Positions 8,402 through 16,259 of a DNA stretch of 64,000 bases are shown here, piece by piece. The notes under the pieces were generated by a model. That model had not been told where the DNA came from. It made no database searches and worked only from the letters and a program-made list of their open reading frames with translations. The stretch is from positions 186,001-250,000 of the forward strand of contig NZ_JBBMER010000003.1 in NCBI RefSeq assembly GCF_040096455.1, in the 5' to 3' direction. This DNA comes from Lachnospira rogosae (lineage in GTDB: Bacteria; Bacillota; Clostridia; Lachnospirales; Lachnospiraceae). How positions within the stretch are numbered: position 1 is the first letter of the stretch; each line of letters starts with the position of its first letter. A program made the position numbers and the translations under genes.

Positions 8402-10183
8402 TTAATCAATAACAAAGTTATTAACATTCTTACGAAGTTCAGCAGCAGAGGCTTCTGCGGTTTTAGCTCCATTCATAACAGCTTCTGAGCCTTTTACGAT
8501 TACGATTGTCTTCTGGGCTATGTTGGTTGTTCCAGTTGCACTGTCATTAGAAGCGGAAGTGATTCCATCTATCGCCTGAGTGATATTGCTTATAGATGCA
8601 ACAAGCTCTTCTGATGTTGCACTGAAATCAGATACAAGATCGTTAATGTTGGAAGCATCCATATTATAGTCATCAGCCATCTTTTCAAATCCGTTAAGAC
8701 ATTCAACAATATCAGTATCAACGAAATCAAGCAGGCGGTTAGAATCGCTTGTCAGGTTGCCTACAGCTTTGTTTACATTTTCTGTAACAGCCTGAATGTT
8801 GGCTACAGCATCTTTAGACTGTTCAGCTAATACACGTATTTCCTCTGCAACAACCGCAAAGCCTTTACCAGCCTCACCAGCTCTTGCAGCTTCAATAGAA
8901 GCGTTAAGGGCAAGCAGATTGGTCTGTGCAGTAATATTCAGGATAGAGTCGGCAAGCACACCAATCTGGTCAACTACTTTGGCATCTTCAAGAGCCTGCT
9001 CAAGATTTACTCTGATGTCAGCCATCATCTGTTTAACTTTCTGACGGTTTTCTACAGTATCATCCTTAGTCTTTACAGCACGTTTATGGATGTCCTGGGA
9101 TTCAGTTGCACCATCCTGTGCTCTTATGGCAATTTCCCTTGCAGCTTCTTCAATCTGCTGTGTCATTCCGTTAATCTGTTCAGCAGAGGCGGCAGTTTCC
9201 TCTGAACTTGCAGCAAGCTCTTCTGTTGTTGCAGATACGTCTTCAATTTCTGCATTAAGATTGTATACATTAGTGTCGATAGTTTCTACAACCTTATCAA
9301 TATTGGCAGCCTCGTTTTTTACCTGAGCTAACAGGCTTCGTACAGATTCGCGCATAGTTTCAAGTGCATTGGCTAGCTGTCCGAAATCATCCTTACGCTT
9401 AAGCATAGGCTGTTGCATTTTTGTGGCAAAATTACCACCGGCAATTACTTCGAATTGTTCTTTTATTTTTCTTAATGATTTAGTAATATCAATTGCGATG
9501 AGAGCAACGAGTATAGCAACAACAATAAGCATACATACGCTGCATAAAATAAGCGAAATAGCTTTGCTTGAAGCATAGCTGGTGAATTCCTCATCCTGCT
9601 GTGCAATAGCAGTGTCTATGTAATCAGTATAGTTGCCAGTACCAACAACCCAGTCAAAAGGTTTGAAGTATTCGCTGTAAGAACGCTTTGGTGAAGGTTC
9701 TGTTTCTCCCTCCTTAGGAAATACATAATCTGTATAACCACCACCATCCTGGACTGCAACACGTATTATTTCCTTGACCATCTGGTAGCCATCAGCATCT
9801 TTAGTATTCATACGATTAGTACCCTCAGTTGAACTTCCAAGCAGAACAATATTCTTGCCATCGGACTGGTCAACCCAGAAATATCCAGCTTCGCCATAAC
9901 GCATCTGACGGATTTCATCAGCGGCTATTTTCTTAGCTTCATCAAGAGTATATTTACCAGACTTATACTCATTATTGATTTCCGATAACAGGGAGATGAC
10001 AACACCAACCTGCTCTTTAATTGAATCATCATAATTTTGTCTTGATGATGTGTCCATAGTTTCAAGTGCCTTGTCTTTTAACTGGTTCATATTCTTAATA
10101 GAAATAAAACTTTCAGAAGTTACAAGGACAATTACTAAAGCCAGAATTATAGTAAGCTTTGTTCGAACCTTAATATTTTTCAT
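8402..10183 (-). CDS. Methyl-accepting chemotaxis protein with Cache sensor
   Basis: A 593-residue transmembrane chemoreceptor that would pass ligand signals to CheA/CheW. An N-terminal helix (about 8-28) is followed by an extracytoplasmic region with YGEAGYFWV and PFDWVVGTGNY, typical of a single Cache domain. A second helix (about 208-232), a HAMP linker, and a long coiled-coil signalling domain with the hairpin tip around GKGFAVVAEEIRVLAEQS complete it. A GTG three codons upstream is in frame, but AAGGAG is spaced correctly for the ATG ending at 10183. It is a single gene bounded by the perfect hairpin downstream. The ligand cannot be read from sequence; Cache domains often bind small organic acids or amino acids. 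Confidence 0.9.
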   Translation of the reverse strand: MKNIKVRTKLTIILALVIVLVTSESFISIKNMNQLKDKALETMDTSSRQNYDDSIKEQVGVVISLLSEINNEYKSGKYTLDEAKKIAADEIRQMRYGEAGYFWVDQSDGKNIVLLGSSTEGTNRMNTKDADGYQMVKEIIRVAVQDGGGYTDYVFPKEGETEPSPKRSYSEYFKPFDWVVGTGNYTDYIDTAIAQQDEEFTSYASSKAISLILCSVCMLIVVAILVALIAIDITKSLRKIKEQFEVIAGGNFATKMQQPMLKRKDDFGQLANALETMRESVRSLLAQVKNEAANIDKVVETIDTNVYNLNAEIEDVSATTEELAASSEETAASAEQINGMTQQIEEAAREIAIRAQDGATESQDIHKRAVKTKDDTVENRQKVKQMMADIRVNLEQALEDAKVVDQIGVLADSILNITAQTNLLALNASIEAARAGEAGKGFAVVAEEIRVLAEQSKDAVANIQAVTENVNKAVGNLTSDSNRLLDFVDTDIVECLNGFEKMADDYNMDASNINDLVSDFSATSEELVASISNITQAIDGITSASNDSATGTTNIAQKTIVIVKGSEAVMNGAKTAEASAAELRKNVNNFVID

Positions 10184-10461
10184 TGGAATCACGCTCCTTA
10201 AATTAGATTAATTTGTGAAAAATTATATATCTCCACGCATCTTTATCTAATAATTATAATGTTATAAAAGAATTGTGTCAATAAAACCAGCTGTAAATAT
10301 TAAAAAAATCTTAAATTTTCATATACTTATATATGTATATAATTATAAAGTTTGTAATTTATTAATATATAAAATAAATATATACCATACCAAAATGATA
10401 TATAATATACATCAGAGTGATTATAAAAAAATCAAATATTCCTTTTATTCACAACTATCAC

Positions 10462-10587
10462 AAGAGCAAAGGTTTTGCTGCTGGCTGTTCAAGAGAGGTT
10501 ATTTAAAATAGAGCAGATATGCCCGGCTTGAGTGTTGATGACCTTATACAGCAGACAATAGATGCTTTAAAGACATTCAGAACATAA
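10462..10587 (+). pseudogene. Remnant of an HD-domain protein C-terminus
   Basis: Read from 10462, the bases encode KGFAAGCSREVI, a stop at 10504-10506, then ADMPGLSVDDLIQQTIDAL and a final stop at 10585. This looks like the last ~40 residues of an HD-family hydrolase (pattern GxxREx(I/L)xxADMLGxxxxDLIxxTIxAM) interrupted by a nonsense codon. No upstream coding part is visible. The nearby frame at 10275-10511 is AT-rich and not convincing. Confidence 0.4.
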
Positions 10588-10669
10588 TAAATGTTACAGT
10601 AAAGATATAGTAGAAATGTAGTCAAATTAAAAATACATTAAAAATACAAAAAAATAATTAAATTTTTTA

Positions 10670-10698
10670 TTGACAAATTAAAATGAAGAGATTATCTT
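10670..10698 (+). promoter_or_regulatory. Sigma-A-type promoter for the T-box/cstA transcript
   Basis: TTGACA (10670-10675), a 17-base spacer and TATCTT (10693-10698). This predicts a start near 10705, just before the structured T-box leader. Confidence 0.7.
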
Positions 10699-10724
10699 AT
10701 TACTTAATTCAATAGTCAAATGCG

Positions 10725-11006
10725 AAGAACAGGAAATGATTTATTTATATCACCGCCTACAGAGAGCCGTTGGTTGATGAGAAACGGCAGCAAGGAATAG
10801 ATAAGCCCTCACCTGCAAGCAGTTCTGGTGAAAGATATTAATTTAGTAGTCAGAACCGGTACCCATCGTTAACAGGGCATGCCATATGTGTGGCAGTAGA
10901 GAGGTCGGATTTATCCGGCAAGCAAAGTGGTAACGCGGAAGTAATGTAATTTACCTTCGTCTTTGTACGATATCGTTAAGATATGTGCAGAGGCGAAGGT
11001 TTTTTG
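10725..11006 (+). promoter_or_regulatory. T-box leader upstream of cstA
   Basis: A T-box antitermination leader, which binds uncharged tRNA and lets transcription continue under amino acid starvation. Visible parts are the distal Stem I motif AGAGAGCCGTTGG with closing AAACGGC (about 10758-10788), the T-box core GCAAAGTGGTAACGCGG ending at 10938, and a terminator with CCTTCG (10954-10959), CGAAGG (10994-10999) and T6. The specifier codon is not certain. By position before ACCTGCAAGC it is CTC (Leu), but GCC (Ala) just before it is possible. The leader is 118 bases ahead of the transporter ATG, so it controls cstA. Confidence 0.88.
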
Positions 11007-11123
11007 CATTATGGAATTAGTTATTTTTAATTTCCGTTTTTCTGCGTTCATTGTATTTGGCTAGTGAAATAGGCTGGGAATATTTATTTGCTCAGCTAAT
11101 ATTATATATAGGAGAGTGACATT

Positions 11124-12860
11124 ATGAACACTTTAGTAATCGTTTTAATCGCGGCTGTTATATTATTTGGTGCCTATATGGTATATGGCCGTTGGTTAGC
11201 AAACAAGTGGGGTATAGACCCTAAGGCAGAAACACCTGCCGTAAAGTACAATGATGGAAAAGATTATGTTCCAACCAAAGGATGGACTGTATTTAGTCAT
11301 CAGTTCTCATCAATCGCTGGTGCAGGTCCTGTAACAGGTGCTATTCAGGCAGCAGCATTTGGATGGTTACCAGTATTACTCTGGATTCTTATCGGTGGTG
11401 TATTCTTTGGTGCTGTAACAGACTTCGGTGCTTTATATGCCTCAGTTAAGAACGAAGGTAAGTCAATGGGTATGATCATTGAGAAATATATCGGTAAGTT
11501 TGGACGTAAGATTTTCTTACTTTTCTGCTGGTTATTTACACTTATCGTTATTGCAGCATTTGCTGATATGGTTGCAGGTACATTTAATGCATATACAGTA
11601 GTTGATGGAGCATCACAGTTAGCACCAGCAGCTTCAACTAATGGTTCTGCTGGTACAGTATCAATTATGTTTATGGTATTCGCAGTAGTATTTGGTCTTA
11701 TCCAGAAGAAGTTTAATCTTTCAGGCTGGAAAGAAGCAGTAGTTGGTATTGCATTTATTGTTGCTTCATTTGTAATTGGTAACTTCTGTCCAATTATCTT
11801 AGGTAAGAATGCATGGAGCTATATCACATTCGTATATATCTTCTTTGCAGCAGTTATGCCAATGTGGCTTATGAAGCAGCCAAGAGATTATATGACAACA
11901 TTTATGTTTATCGCTATGATAGTTGGAGCAGCACTTGGTCTTGTAGTTGCCCATCCATCTATGAACCTTCCTGTATACACAGGATTTAACAATGCAAAGC
12001 TTGGAACAATGTTCCCTATCCTTTTTGTAACAGTTGCCTGTGGTGCTGTTTCAGGTTTCCACAGCCTTGTTTCATCTGGTACATCTTCTAAGACAGTAGA
12101 GAATGAGAAGGATATGCTTAAGGTTGGTTATGGTGCTATGGTACTTGAAAGCTTACTTGCAGTTCTTGCTCTTTGTGTAGCAGGTGCAGCCGCAGCCGCT
12201 GATGGTACAGCAGCAACAGGTACTCCATTCCAGATATTCAGCCGTGGTGTAGCTGGTTTCTTTGAAATGTTTGGTGTTCCAGTACATTTCGCAACAGTAT
12301 TTATGACAATGTGTGTATCAGCACTTGCCCTTACATCACTTGATGCAGTTGCACGTATCGGACGTATGAGCTTCCAGGAGCTTTTCAGCGTAGATGATAT
12401 GGAACATGCAGAAGGCTGGAGAAAGTTACTTTGCAATACATATTTCTCAACAATCGTAACACTTCTTTGTGGTTTCGTACTTACAAAGATTGGATATGCT
12501 AACATCTGGCCATTATTTGGTTCAGCTAACCAGTTATTAAGTGCACTTGTTCTTATAACACTCTGCGTATTCTTAAAGGTTACAGGACGCAGCAACAAGA
12601 TGCTCTTCCCACCTCTTATCATTATGCTTTGTGTAACATTTACAGCACTTGTACAGAGACTTATCGCTATGGTTAAGGCTATCCAGAACGCAGCATCAGT
12701 TACAATCCCAGCAGGTACTACTACATGGGGTAAGGTGTTCATAGCAAATGGACTTCAGCTTATAATAGCAATTCTTCTTATCGTACTTGGTCTTATCATT
12801 GTAGTTAACTCAGCTAAGAGCTATGCAAAGAGTGAGAAGAACTCAGAGAAGGCTGCTTAA
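11124..12860 (+). CDS. cstA: CstA-family carbon starvation transporter
   Basis: A 578-residue integral membrane protein of the CstA family, whose members import peptides or pyruvate by proton symport. The conserved HQFSSIAGAGPVTGAIQAA block lies at about residues 59-77, followed by more than a dozen hydrophobic segments. AGGAGAG is 8 bases before the ATG. Codon use is of the highly expressed type (many ATC, TTC, AAG), unlike its AT-rich surroundings, which suggests strong expression. It is preceded by a T-box leader, so uptake rises when a charged tRNA is short, which fits a peptide or amino acid role more than pyruvate. It is a single-gene transcript. Confidence 0.9.
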   Translation: MNTLVIVLIAAVILFGAYMVYGRWLANKWGIDPKAETPAVKYNDGKDYVPTKGWTVFSHQFSSIAGAGPVTGAIQAAAFGWLPVLLWILIGGVFFGAVTDFGALYASVKNEGKSMGMIIEKYIGKFGRKIFLLFCWLFTLIVIAAFADMVAGTFNAYTVVDGASQLAPAASTNGSAGTVSIMFMVFAVVFGLIQKKFNLSGWKEAVVGIAFIVASFVIGNFCPIILGKNAWSYITFVYIFFAAVMPMWLMKQPRDYMTTFMFIAMIVGAALGLVVAHPSMNLPVYTGFNNAKLGTMFPILFVTVACGAVSGFHSLVSSGTSSKTVENEKDMLKVGYGAMVLESLLAVLALCVAGAAAAADGTAATGTPFQIFSRGVAGFFEMFGVPVHFATVFMTMCVSALALTSLDAVARIGRMSFQELFSVDDMEHAEGWRKLLCNTYFSTIVTLLCGFVLTKIGYANIWPLFGSANQLLSALVLITLCVFLKVTGRSNKMLFPPLIIMLCVTFTALVQRLIAMVKAIQNAASVTIPAGTTTWGKVFIANGLQLIIAILLIVLGLIIVVNSAKSYAKSEKNSEKAA

Positions 12861-13015
12861 GCAGGTTGATGTGTTATAATGTAGATGTATTGGAAAGTGA
12901 TAGATTTTAACTTCTGATTAATACATTATAATATAGAAGAAATAATTTAATTTAAAGAAAATTACTATAATTATAGAAGTGTTATAAATGAATATTATAG
13001 TTGAAATTTAATTAA

Positions 13016-13111
13016 AAATAGCTGGTATCTTATATAAGATGTGACAGTTTACAAAGTCAGGTTACAGATTGGACGATGTGGATAGTTACATTTATAAGAT
13101 ATCAGCTATTT
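13016..13111 (+). other. Long inverted repeat downstream of cstA
   Basis: The arms 13016-13035 and 13092-13111 pair over about 20 bp, with one G-U, around a ~56-base loop, and are followed by a moderately T-rich stretch. It may end the cstA transcript or be a separate RNA. Otherwise the 12861-13187 stretch is AT-rich and holds no gene I can support. Confidence 0.5.
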
Positions 13112-13187
13112 TAAATTTATTTAATGATACCAAGGTTAAAAGGTCTAATATGAGCATAGTTCATAGTTCTTACAGTCATTTTATAAT

Positions 13188-13216
13188 TTGTAAAATTTGA
13201 TATTTGGTGTTAATAT
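13188..13216 (+). promoter_or_regulatory. Promoter of the toxin mRNA
   Basis: TTGTAA (13188-13193), 17 bases, TAATAT (13211-13216). It predicts a transcript starting near 13223 with a ~60-base 5' leader that can fold (GCTGCC/GGTAGGC). Confidence 0.6.
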
Positions 13217-13284
13217 AGAATTCGGGTGCTGCCATAACGGTAGGCGGTTTAGTCTTGAACCTCTTCAGAAGGGAGGTGATAGAC

Positions 13285-13374
13285 ATGGTTACATATTCAG
13301 ATTTATTTAACTATACTTTAGTTATTTGTGCGATAGTTTCTATATGCATTTCTGTGTATAAATCAAAAAAATAA
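13285..13374 (+). CDS. Small hydrophobic type I toxin-like peptide
   Basis: A 29-residue peptide beginning MVTYSDLF, with one membrane helix (LVICAIVSICISV) and a basic YKSKK tail. This is the pattern of the holin-like/TxpA-BsrG group of type I toxins, which damage membranes when over-expressed. A very strong GGGAGGTGA lies 6 bases before the ATG. The gene has its own promoter and ends in a perfect terminator. A convergent promoter on the other strand predicts an antisense RNA. The gene is too short for standard gene calling and would be missed as intergenic. Function is inferred from architecture and motif, not from a database match. Confidence 0.75.
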   Translation: MVTYSDLFNYTLVICAIVSICISVYKSKK

Positions 13375-13409
13375 CCGCCCCAGTCTGGTCAACTAAGCGG
13401 TTATTTTTT
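13369..13409. terminator. Bidirectional terminator shared by toxin and antisense RNA
   Basis: AAATAACCGC (13369-13378) pairs perfectly with GCGGTTATTT (13397-13406), followed by T-run on the plus strand; the minus strand likewise ends in T-rich sequence after the stem. It overlaps the toxin stop codon. Confidence 0.8.
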
Positions 13410-13455
13410 AATCATTATTGAAAAGACTAAGCCGTCTATCGGTAGCATCTTTTAT
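13370..13455 (-). ncRNA. Predicted antisense antitoxin RNA
   Basis: A minus-strand promoter at 13462-13490 would start an RNA near 13455 that runs into the shared terminator, giving about 85-90 nt complementary to the 3' part of the toxin mRNA. Its 5' end (GATGCTACC...GGCTTAGTCTT) resembles the 5' end of the toxin mRNA (GGTGCTGCC...GGTTTAGTCTT), so the locus is roughly symmetric. Predicted only. Confidence 0.55.
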
Positions 13456-13461
13456 AATATT

Positions 13462-13490
13462 ATATTACTCTATTTCTATTTTTATGTCAA
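13462..13490 (-). promoter_or_regulatory. Promoter of the antisense RNA
   Basis: On the minus strand: TTGACA (complement of 13485-13490), 17 bases, TAATAT (complement of 13462-13467). The -10 is the same hexamer as in the toxin promoter, and the -35 is a perfect consensus, so the antisense should be the stronger transcript. Confidence 0.65.
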
Positions 13491-13494
13491 ATTA

Positions 13495-14346
13495 TTACGT
13501 TAAATTCCCAGAATTAGAATTTCTTTTTATCTGTGTCGGTGTGATACCATAATGCTTCTTAAGCAGTGCACTAAGGTAGCTTGCATTAGATATGCCGACT
13601 TTGTTTGCAACCTCACTTATAGATATTTCCCCGATTTCTAAAAGAATCTTTGCGTGTTGTAATCGGACCGTTGTTATATATTCAGTATATGATGAACCAG
13701 TTACAGCTTTGAAAAGTCTTGAAAAATGTGATGGAGAAAGACAGGCAAAGTCTGCCACATTCTGCAGGCTGGCACCATATTCAAGATTATTTTCAGCATA
13801 TATCATAGCCTTCTGAATTCTGTCATCGAATCTTTTCAGATATAAAGTATTGTTATCTGAGTCACTAGAAATGTGATGCTCATATACATAGAAGAATAGT
13901 TTATAAAACATTCCCTGAAGAAGCAGTTGTGAGTGGTCAGAATTTCGTTCGTATTCGTATAACATTTCAGCACACATTTTTTGTATTTCATTCTGTGAAG
14001 CTTTGGTAAAATGTAGATAATTGCGACAAAGAATATCTAATTGAGTATGTCCGATTATTTCAATAATAGGTTCAAATACTTCTGTACGAACTTTTATTAC
14101 ATATCTGTCATAAGGAACATCCGATATAGGACAGTTCCTGTGATAAACCTCAGGTTTAGCAATCCCAAAATCGCCGGCGTGGCATACACGTATGTTATCA
14201 GTTGCAATCCATCTTCGATCACCTGATACCATATAACCGATGGTGTAGTGGTCATGTGCTGCCTGCATTGCTGGCATTGTGTAGCTTGCTTCTTTTATTT
14301 TGTGGTCTATATAAATATTTTCTCCGGGTTTAAGTGGAAGAGGCAT
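13495..14346 (-). CDS. AraC-family transcriptional regulator
   Basis: A 283-residue regulator with an N-terminal cupin-like sensor (HDHYTIGYMVSGDRRW near the start) and a C-terminal double helix-turn-helix, seen as LQNVADFACLSPSHFSRLFKAVTG and ISEVANKVGISNASYLSALLKKHYG. The frame continues upstream to 14391, but GGAG lies 6 bases before the ATG at 14346, and no binding site precedes the earlier start. It is divergent from a two-subunit ABC exporter 155 bases away, which it probably controls, an arrangement like YbtA with YbtPQ. The effector is unknown. Confidence 0.85.
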   Translation of the reverse strand: MPLPLKPGENIYIDHKIKEASYTMPAMQAAHDHYTIGYMVSGDRRWIATDNIRVCHAGDFGIAKPEVYHRNCPISDVPYDRYVIKVRTEVFEPIIEIIGHTQLDILCRNYLHFTKASQNEIQKMCAEMLYEYERNSDHSQLLLQGMFYKLFFYVYEHHISSDSDNNTLYLKRFDDRIQKAMIYAENNLEYGASLQNVADFACLSPSHFSRLFKAVTGSSYTEYITTVRLQHAKILLEIGEISISEVANKVGISNASYLSALLKKHYGITPTQIKRNSNSGNLT

Positions 14347-14501
14347 AGTAATCTCCATTCTTGAGTGGTTTAACCAAGTTATAATTGACATAGCATAATT
14401 TTATAAATTATATGTCATAAAAGCAATAATATTTAATGAAAAAAATAAAATTTTGTGCAAGAATAAGTTATAGTTAAATCATAATAAGAGGTGGATAACA
14501 T

Positions 14502-16259
14502 ATGAATCAGAAGTTTAATCTTAAAGCGAATAATTTTATAAAAAATATGCTCAGGTATTCGTATCTGATAATTATGGCACTGCTTCTTAATGCTGTTGTG
14601 AATGAGATAATTGTGAGTGCCAATAAGATAATAAGTGTCAACATAGATTATATGCTGTCAGGCGAAGCTGTTGATATTGGCAGTATTATTGAGAAGTTTA
14701 TATATCTGACATTATCAGGCTTTGTACTTTCCTTTGCAGGAAGCAGGCTTTCACTTAAATATGCGGTAAGGGTTATTAATTCATACAGAAAACAGATAAG
14801 CAGCAAGTTATACCGGATAGATTATTCATATTATGATAATGCAGGTACAGCAACAATAATTAATAAGGTGAATTCTGATATAGCAGAAGCGGAAAACTTT
14901 TTGACAGAGCATTTTGCAGCAATTATAACAAATATTACGGCAGCACTTATATATGCCAATTATGTGCGAAGGATAAATGTAGTGCTTTTTGTTGCAGTTG
15001 TTGTGAGTTATCCACTTGTAATATGGCTGTCAAATATTCTTGTGAAGAAAATGCGTGATGTGTCAAAGGTATATCGTTTAAAGGTTGATGCAATGCTTGG
15101 GATTGATCATGAAGCTATAATGGGGTATCAGATAATAAAAGCCTTTGGATTACAGAAGTATTTTGAAAACAGAATGCATAATGCATCAGAGGAGCTTGTG
15201 GAAACAGAGCAGATAAGAACAGGCATAAGCAATACGGCGATAGTTATAAGAAGACTCATACAATGGATTCCTTCTATATTATGTGCATTTTTAAGCATAT
15301 GGCTTGTAAGAAATGGACAGCTTACAGTTGGAGAACTTGTTGGTTTTGTCGTTATTCTGGAAAAGTTTGTTGAGTCGATTATAGGAATTCCGTTTGCCAT
15401 AGTTGATGCAACAGGCTGTATGGTGTGTATAGGAAGGCTTGAAGGAATACTTTCGGCTAAAGATGAGCATTTTGGGGACAAGACTTACAAGGCAACGAAT
15501 ATAGCTAATAGCGTATCTGATAAGAGCATCTTAGATGTAGATTACGTTATAGAATTTGACAATATAAAGTTTGCATATAAAGAGGGCGAAAATGTTCTTA
15601 ATGATGTCAGCTTTAAGATTAAAAATGGCGAAAATATAGCAATAGTCGGAAGCTCAGGTGGTGGAAAGACTACTATTTTCAGACTGTTATGCGGCTTATA
15701 TCATGCCAGTGCCGGAACATATAAGCTGTACGGAATGGATATTAATGAATGGAATATTGAAAGCGCAAGAGAAAATATGGCGCTTGTTTCACAGGATACA
15801 TTTTTATTTCCAGGAACTATTGAGGAAAATATCAGGTATGGAAATACTAATGCAACTCACGATGAAGTTGTTAATGCATGTAAGGATGCAAGAATTCACG
15901 ACTTCATAGAAGGACTTGCTGACGGATATGAAACTGTGATAAGTGAGGGTGGAAGCCAGCTTTCAGGTGGTCAGAGGCAGCGTATTGCTATAGCAAGGGC
16001 AATATTAAAAAATATGCCAATTCTGTTGTTAGATGAGCCTACATCTGCTATTGATGAGGGAACAGAGCAGCTTATACAGGATGCTCTTGACAGGTTATGC
16101 AAAGGGAAAACTAGCATAACGATAGCACACAGATTGTCTACAATAAAAGATGCCGACAGGATAATTGTACTTCAGCATGGAAGGATAGTTGAGGCTGGAA
16201 CTCATAAACAGTTGCTTGATATGGGAGGGGTATATGCAGAAATGTACGCAGAAGGATAA
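14502..16259 (+). CDS. ABC exporter half-transporter, subunit 1
   Basis: A 585-residue fused permease/ATPase. A six-helix membrane domain (about 15-300) precedes the nucleotide-binding domain with Walker A GSSGGGKT (383-390), Q-loop near 431, signature LSGGQ (487-491), Walker B LLLDE (508-512) and H-loop His543. All catalytic residues are present. GAGGTGG lies before the ATG. It overlaps the next gene, which encodes a similar half-transporter, so the two form a heterodimer exporting a drug, peptide, lipid or siderophore-like compound. The divergent AraC gene suggests induction by the substrate. Confidence 0.9.
   Translation: MNQKFNLKANNFIKNMLRYSYLIIMALLLNAVVNEIIVSANKIISVNIDYMLSGEAVDIGSIIEKFIYLTLSGFVLSFAGSRLSLKYAVRVINSYRKQISSKLYRIDYSYYDNAGTATIINKVNSDIAEAENFLTEHFAAIITNITAALIYANYVRRINVVLFVAVVVSYPLVIWLSNILVKKMRDVSKVYRLKVDAMLGIDHEAIMGYQIIKAFGLQKYFENRMHNASEELVETEQIRTGISNTAIVIRRLIQWIPSILCAFLSIWLVRNGQLTVGELVGFVVILEKFVESIIGIPFAIVDATGCMVCIGRLEGILSAKDEHFGDKTYKATNIANSVSDKSILDVDYVIEFDNIKFAYKEGENVLNDVSFKIKNGENIAIVGSSGGGKTTIFRLLCGLYHASAGTYKLYGMDINEWNIESARENMALVSQDTFLFPGTIEENIRYGNTNATHDEVVNACKDARIHDFIEGLADGYETVISEGGSQLSGGQRQRIAIARAILKNMPILLLDEPTSAIDEGTEQLIQDALDRLCKGKTSITIAHRLSTIKDADRIIVLQHGRIVEAGTHKQLLDMGGVYAEMYAEG

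Noticed and set aside
10275..10511. 78-residue frame upstream of the T-box
   Set aside because: Composition is AT-driven, no ribosome site, and its end overlaps the HD-domain remnant in another frame.
12128..12742. 204-residue frame opposite cstA
   Set aside because: Mirror of a strongly coding gene with biased codons; no ribosome site or known protein pattern.
13016..13111. Second toxin-antitoxin unit
   Set aside because: No short frame with a ribosome site in or near the hairpin.
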